From: JBOFFC01 sp051648405
GTDB taxonomy: Bacteria; Planctomycetota; Planctomycetia; Pirellulales; Lacipirellulaceae
Assembly: GCA_051648405.1 (NCBI GenBank)
Contig: JBOFFC010000025.1
Coordinates: 1 to 16,168 of the forward strand
Direction: 5' to 3'
DNA length: 16,168 nt
The notes beneath the pieces are model-generated. The model was not told the origin of the DNA. It searched no databases and saw only the letters and a list, made by a program, of their open reading frames with translations. Both the position numbers and the translations under genes were made by a program. Below are positions 14,183-16,168 of the stretch, one piece after another; position 1 is the first letter of the stretch; each line of letters starts with the position of its first letter.

Positions 14183-14565
14183 GCGGCGTCGCGGTGACAC
14201 TCGTCGAGGGGCCGCTGGCGATCGCGAAGCCGACGCTCGCCGCCGACGGCGTCGGCGCGAGCCTCGTGTTCGAGGGGGTCGTCCGCCGGATCGAGAACGA
14301 CCGACCCCTGGCGGCGCTCGTCTACGAGGCGTACGAGCCGATGACGACTCGCGAGCTCGACCGCTTGGCCCACGCGGCGCGCCAGCGGTTCGGCCTCGCG
14401 TCGATCGACGTCGAGCACAGCGTCGGGCGTGTCGCCGTCGGCGCCTGCTCCTTCCGGGTCGCTGTATCGAGCGCGCACCGCAGGGAGTCGCTCGACGCGG
14501 TGGCGTGGTTCGTCGATGAGATGAAGCGCACGGTCCCGCTGTGGAAGGTCCCCGCATGGGCTTGA
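14179..14565 (+). CDS. moaE: MoaE, catalytic subunit of molybdopterin synthase
   Basis: MoaE converts cyclic pyranopterin monophosphate to molybdopterin with sulfur from MoaD. It has 128 residues. Motifs are SLVFEGVVRRIEND (28-41) with R36, LVYEAYEPM (47-55), the IDVEHSVGRVAVG segment (76-88), SSAHRRES (97-104), and DEMKRTVPLWK (113-123), with K116 and K123 corresponding to the active-site lysines 119 and 126 of the E. coli enzyme. The start ATG overlaps the moaD stop by four bases. The gene end overlaps the start of the Sua5 gene by ten bases. A much longer frame through this gene, opening upstream at 12997, is antisense to moeA and is not the real start. Confidence 0.93.
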   Translation: MSGVAVTLVEGPLAIAKPTLAADGVGASLVFEGVVRRIENDRPLAALVYEAYEPMTTRELDRLAHAARQRFGLASIDVEHSVGRVAVGACSFRVAVSSAHRRESLDAVAWFVDEMKRTVPLWKVPAWA

Positions 14566-15578
14566 GCGGCGCACACCCGGTGACCGACGCGTCGATCGAC
14601 CTGGCGGCAGACCTGCTGCGGCGCGGCGAGCTCGTCGCGATCCCGACCGAGACGGTCTACGGCCTGGGGGCCAACGCGCTCGACCCGATTGCGGTGGCGA
14701 AGGTCTTCGCTCTCAAAGGGCGGCCGCGGTTCGACCCGCTGATCGTCCACGTCGCGTCGCGCGACGACCTGCGGACGCTCGTCGCGGGGGGCCTTCCTGA
14801 CGCGGCGCGCGCGCTAGCGGACCGTTTCTGGCCCGGTCCGCTAACGCTCGTGCTGCCGAAGACCGACCTCGTGCCGGACATCGTCACCGCAGGTTTGCCG
14901 GACGTCGCCGTGCGCGTCCCCGACCACCCTGTTGCGCAGCGGCTGCTGCGGTCCGCGAAGCTGCCGATCGCGGCCCCCAGCGCGAACCGGTTCGGTCGCG
15001 TCAGCCCGACCACCGCCGAACACGTCGTCCAGAGCTTCGGCGACGAGTGCCCGCTGGTCCTCGACGACGGCCCCTGCCGCGTGGGGGTCGAGTCGACCGT
15101 CGTGTCGTTCGTCGAGGGTCGCCCGGCCGTGCTCCGACCCGGAGGCGTTGCGGTCGAAGAGATCGAAGCGCTCGTCGGGCCAGCGGATCGCGTTTGGGAG
15201 CGATCCGGCGGCGGCGAGGACGACCCCCTGCCCGTCGCGCCGGGGATGCTCGCGAGCCACTACGCGCCGCGCGTGCCGTTGGTGCTCGCCGAGGCGTGGG
15301 GCGATCGCCCCGTCGTCGCTCCACCGACGGGCGGCCGCTGGGGACTGCTCTGCGTCATGGCGCCAGGCAACTCCGCGGGGTTCGCCGCGATCGAGGAGCT
15401 CGCCCCCGGGGGGGACCTGACGCTGGCGGCGGCGAGCCTGTTTGCGGCGATGCGCCGGCTCGACGCGTGGCGCAGCGCTGGGGGCGCCCCACTCGACGGG
15501 ATCCTCGCCCTCGCACCGCCGCAGCGAGGGCTCGGCCTCGCGATCGCGGACCGCCTGCGCCGTGCAGCGTCGCGCTAG
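14556..15578 (+). CDS. Threonylcarbamoyl-AMP synthase, Sua5 type
   Basis: It makes L-threonylcarbamoyl-adenylate from threonine, bicarbonate and ATP for the t6A37 modification of ANN-decoding tRNAs. It has 340 residues, the two-domain Sua5 form rather than the short TsaC. The YrdC domain (about 12-200) shows IPTETVYGLGANAL (29-42), KGRPRFDPLIVHV (54-66), WPGPLTLVLPK (92-102), VAVRVPDHPVA (117-127), AAPSANRFGRVSPT (139-152), GVESTVV (177-183), and VLRPGGV (192-198). After the linker PVAPGMLASHYAPRVPL (226-242) comes the Sua5 domain, ending DGILALAPPQRGLGLAIADR (314-333). The ATG at 14556 overlaps moaE by ten bases; a GTG at 14541 is possible. Co-transcription with moaDE is likely, although the functions are unrelated. 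Confidence 0.94.
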   Translation: MGLSGAHPVTDASIDLAADLLRRGELVAIPTETVYGLGANALDPIAVAKVFALKGRPRFDPLIVHVASRDDLRTLVAGGLPDAARALADRFWPGPLTLVLPKTDLVPDIVTAGLPDVAVRVPDHPVAQRLLRSAKLPIAAPSANRFGRVSPTTAEHVVQSFGDECPLVLDDGPCRVGVESTVVSFVEGRPAVLRPGGVAVEEIEALVGPADRVWERSGGGEDDPLPVAPGMLASHYAPRVPLVLAEAWGDRPVVAPPTGGRWGLLCVMAPGNSAGFAAIEELAPGGDLTLAAASLFAAMRRLDAWRSAGGAPLDGILALAPPQRGLGLAIADRLRRAASR

Positions 15579-15587
15579 CCGCGGCTA
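15576..15587. repeat. 12-bp perfect palindrome upstream of the fur-family gene
   Basis: TAGCCGCGGCTA reads the same on both strands. It overlaps the Sua5 stop codon and lies 86 bases before the ATG of the Fur-family gene. It could be an operator, but a single short GC-rich palindrome may be chance. The rest of the 95-bp gap shows no clear promoter. Confidence 0.25.
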
Positions 15588-15673
15588 CTGCGCTCTTGCA
15601 ATGCAGGCGCCCTTGCCGGAAGCTGTGACGGCTCTCGTTGCTCTCGTCGCTCAGCCCCCTCTTTGAACTCGTC

Positions 15674-16120
15674 ATGGCCGCCACTCCCACCCGCGACGCT
15701 GCTTGGGCGAAGGCCGAGGTGAAGGGGGTCGGCCTGCGTGGCACCGCCGCCCGCGTCGCCGTGCTCCGCTCCCTGGCCGGTTCCCCTCGGCCGCTGAGCC
15801 ACGGCGAGCTCGTCGACCTGCTGAGCGAGATGGGCTTCGACCAATCGACCATCTACCGCGGGCTGAACGAGCTGGCCGACGCCGGCCTGCTGTCGCGGCT
15901 CGACCTGGGGGACCAGGTGCGGCGCTTCGAGTGGAAGTCCGGCGGCGCGCACCACGACGGCATGCACCCGCACTTCATGTGCGTCGATTGCGGCTCGCTG
16001 CGGTGCCTCGAGGACTTCGAGTTCCGCCTAACCCCCGGCCGCGGCCCGCGCCGCGCCGGGGTCGGCGAGATCACCGAGGTGATGCTCCGCGGCCACTGCC
16101 CCGCCTGCCAGCCAAGCTGA
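15674..16120 (+). CDS. Fur-family metal-responsive transcriptional regulator
   Basis: It has 148 residues, the usual Fur/Zur/PerR length. The N-terminal winged helix (about 15-88) includes LRGTAARVAVLRSLAG (21-36), LSHGELVDLL (41-50), DQSTIYRGLNELADAGLLSR (56-75), the recognition helix in STIYRGL, and the wing RRFEW (83-87). The C-terminal dimer domain has histidines HHDGMHPH (93-100), C103 and C106 (CVDC), and C142 and C145 (CPAC), giving a structural zinc site, with H93, H94, H98 and H100 as possible sensing ligands. Which metal or signal (iron, zinc, peroxide) cannot be decided; the His-rich loop differs from the common HHDH layout. The ATG at 15674 is preferred; an in-frame TTG at 15638 would add 12 residues. 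Targets are unknown. Confidence 0.88.
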   Translation: MAATPTRDAAWAKAEVKGVGLRGTAARVAVLRSLAGSPRPLSHGELVDLLSEMGFDQSTIYRGLNELADAGLLSRLDLGDQVRRFEWKSGGAHHDGMHPHFMCVDCGSLRCLEDFEFRLTPGRGPRRAGVGEITEVMLRGHCPACQPS

Positions 16121-16168
16121 CGCGGAGAGGGCCATCGGCGAGCTCTACGCCGTCGAACGCGAGGCGAA
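16121..16168. other. Right end of window, no feature seen
   Basis: Forty-eight bases follow the Fur-family stop. No start codon with coding character, hairpin with T-run or repeat is visible. Confidence 0.5.

Overview
The window is very GC-rich DNA with tightly packed genes. It most likely comes from a planctomycete, perhaps of the Pirellulales/Lacipirellulaceae type. The basis is a secreted protein with a PEP-CTERM-like tail, a MoaC-MoaB fusion, mostly absent Shine-Dalgarno sequences and the GC-rich codon use. The assignment is an inference from gene content, not a database result.

Left part (1-8842): a purine/ureide catabolism block. On the minus strand lie allantoate amidohydrolase (2883-1606), (S)-ureidoglycine aminohydrolase (1606-830) and a ureidoglycolate amidohydrolase cut by the window edge (810-1). 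Together these form the plant-like hydrolytic route from allantoate to glyoxylate, which releases all nitrogen as ammonia and makes no urea. Divergently, on the plus strand, is xdhA-xdhB-xdhC: the Fe-S/FAD subunit, the molybdenum subunit and the cofactor chaperone of xanthine dehydrogenase. The 174 bp between the two units carries several inverted repeats. Facing xdhC is a class V aminotransferase (8842-7733) of the alanine/ureidoglycine-glyoxylate type, a plausible sink for the glyoxylate. Urate oxidase, hydroxyisourate hydrolase, OHCU decarboxylase and allantoinase are not in the window.

Middle part (8843-11532): a tRNA-Arg(CCG) gene on the minus strand, a single-pass membrane protein of unknown function with a strong ribosome-binding site and two tandem hairpins in its leader, and a secreted protein ending in an atypical PEP-CTERM tail (VPEG instead of VPEP). 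This stretch is visibly less GC-rich than its flanks.

Right part (11533-16168): molybdenum cofactor genes and housekeeping genes. moeA and a moaC-moaB fusion run on the minus strand. moaD, moaE and a Sua5-type threonylcarbamoyl-AMP synthase run divergently with overlapping ends, followed by a Fur-family metal-sensing regulator. The cofactor genes supply molybdopterin synthase and the molybdenum insertion enzymes, and xanthine dehydrogenase is the obvious local consumer. moaA and mobA are not seen here.

No insertion sequence, CRISPR array, prophage gene or defence system was seen. The most notable system is the apparently complete plant-type ureide pathway linked to xanthine dehydrogenase.
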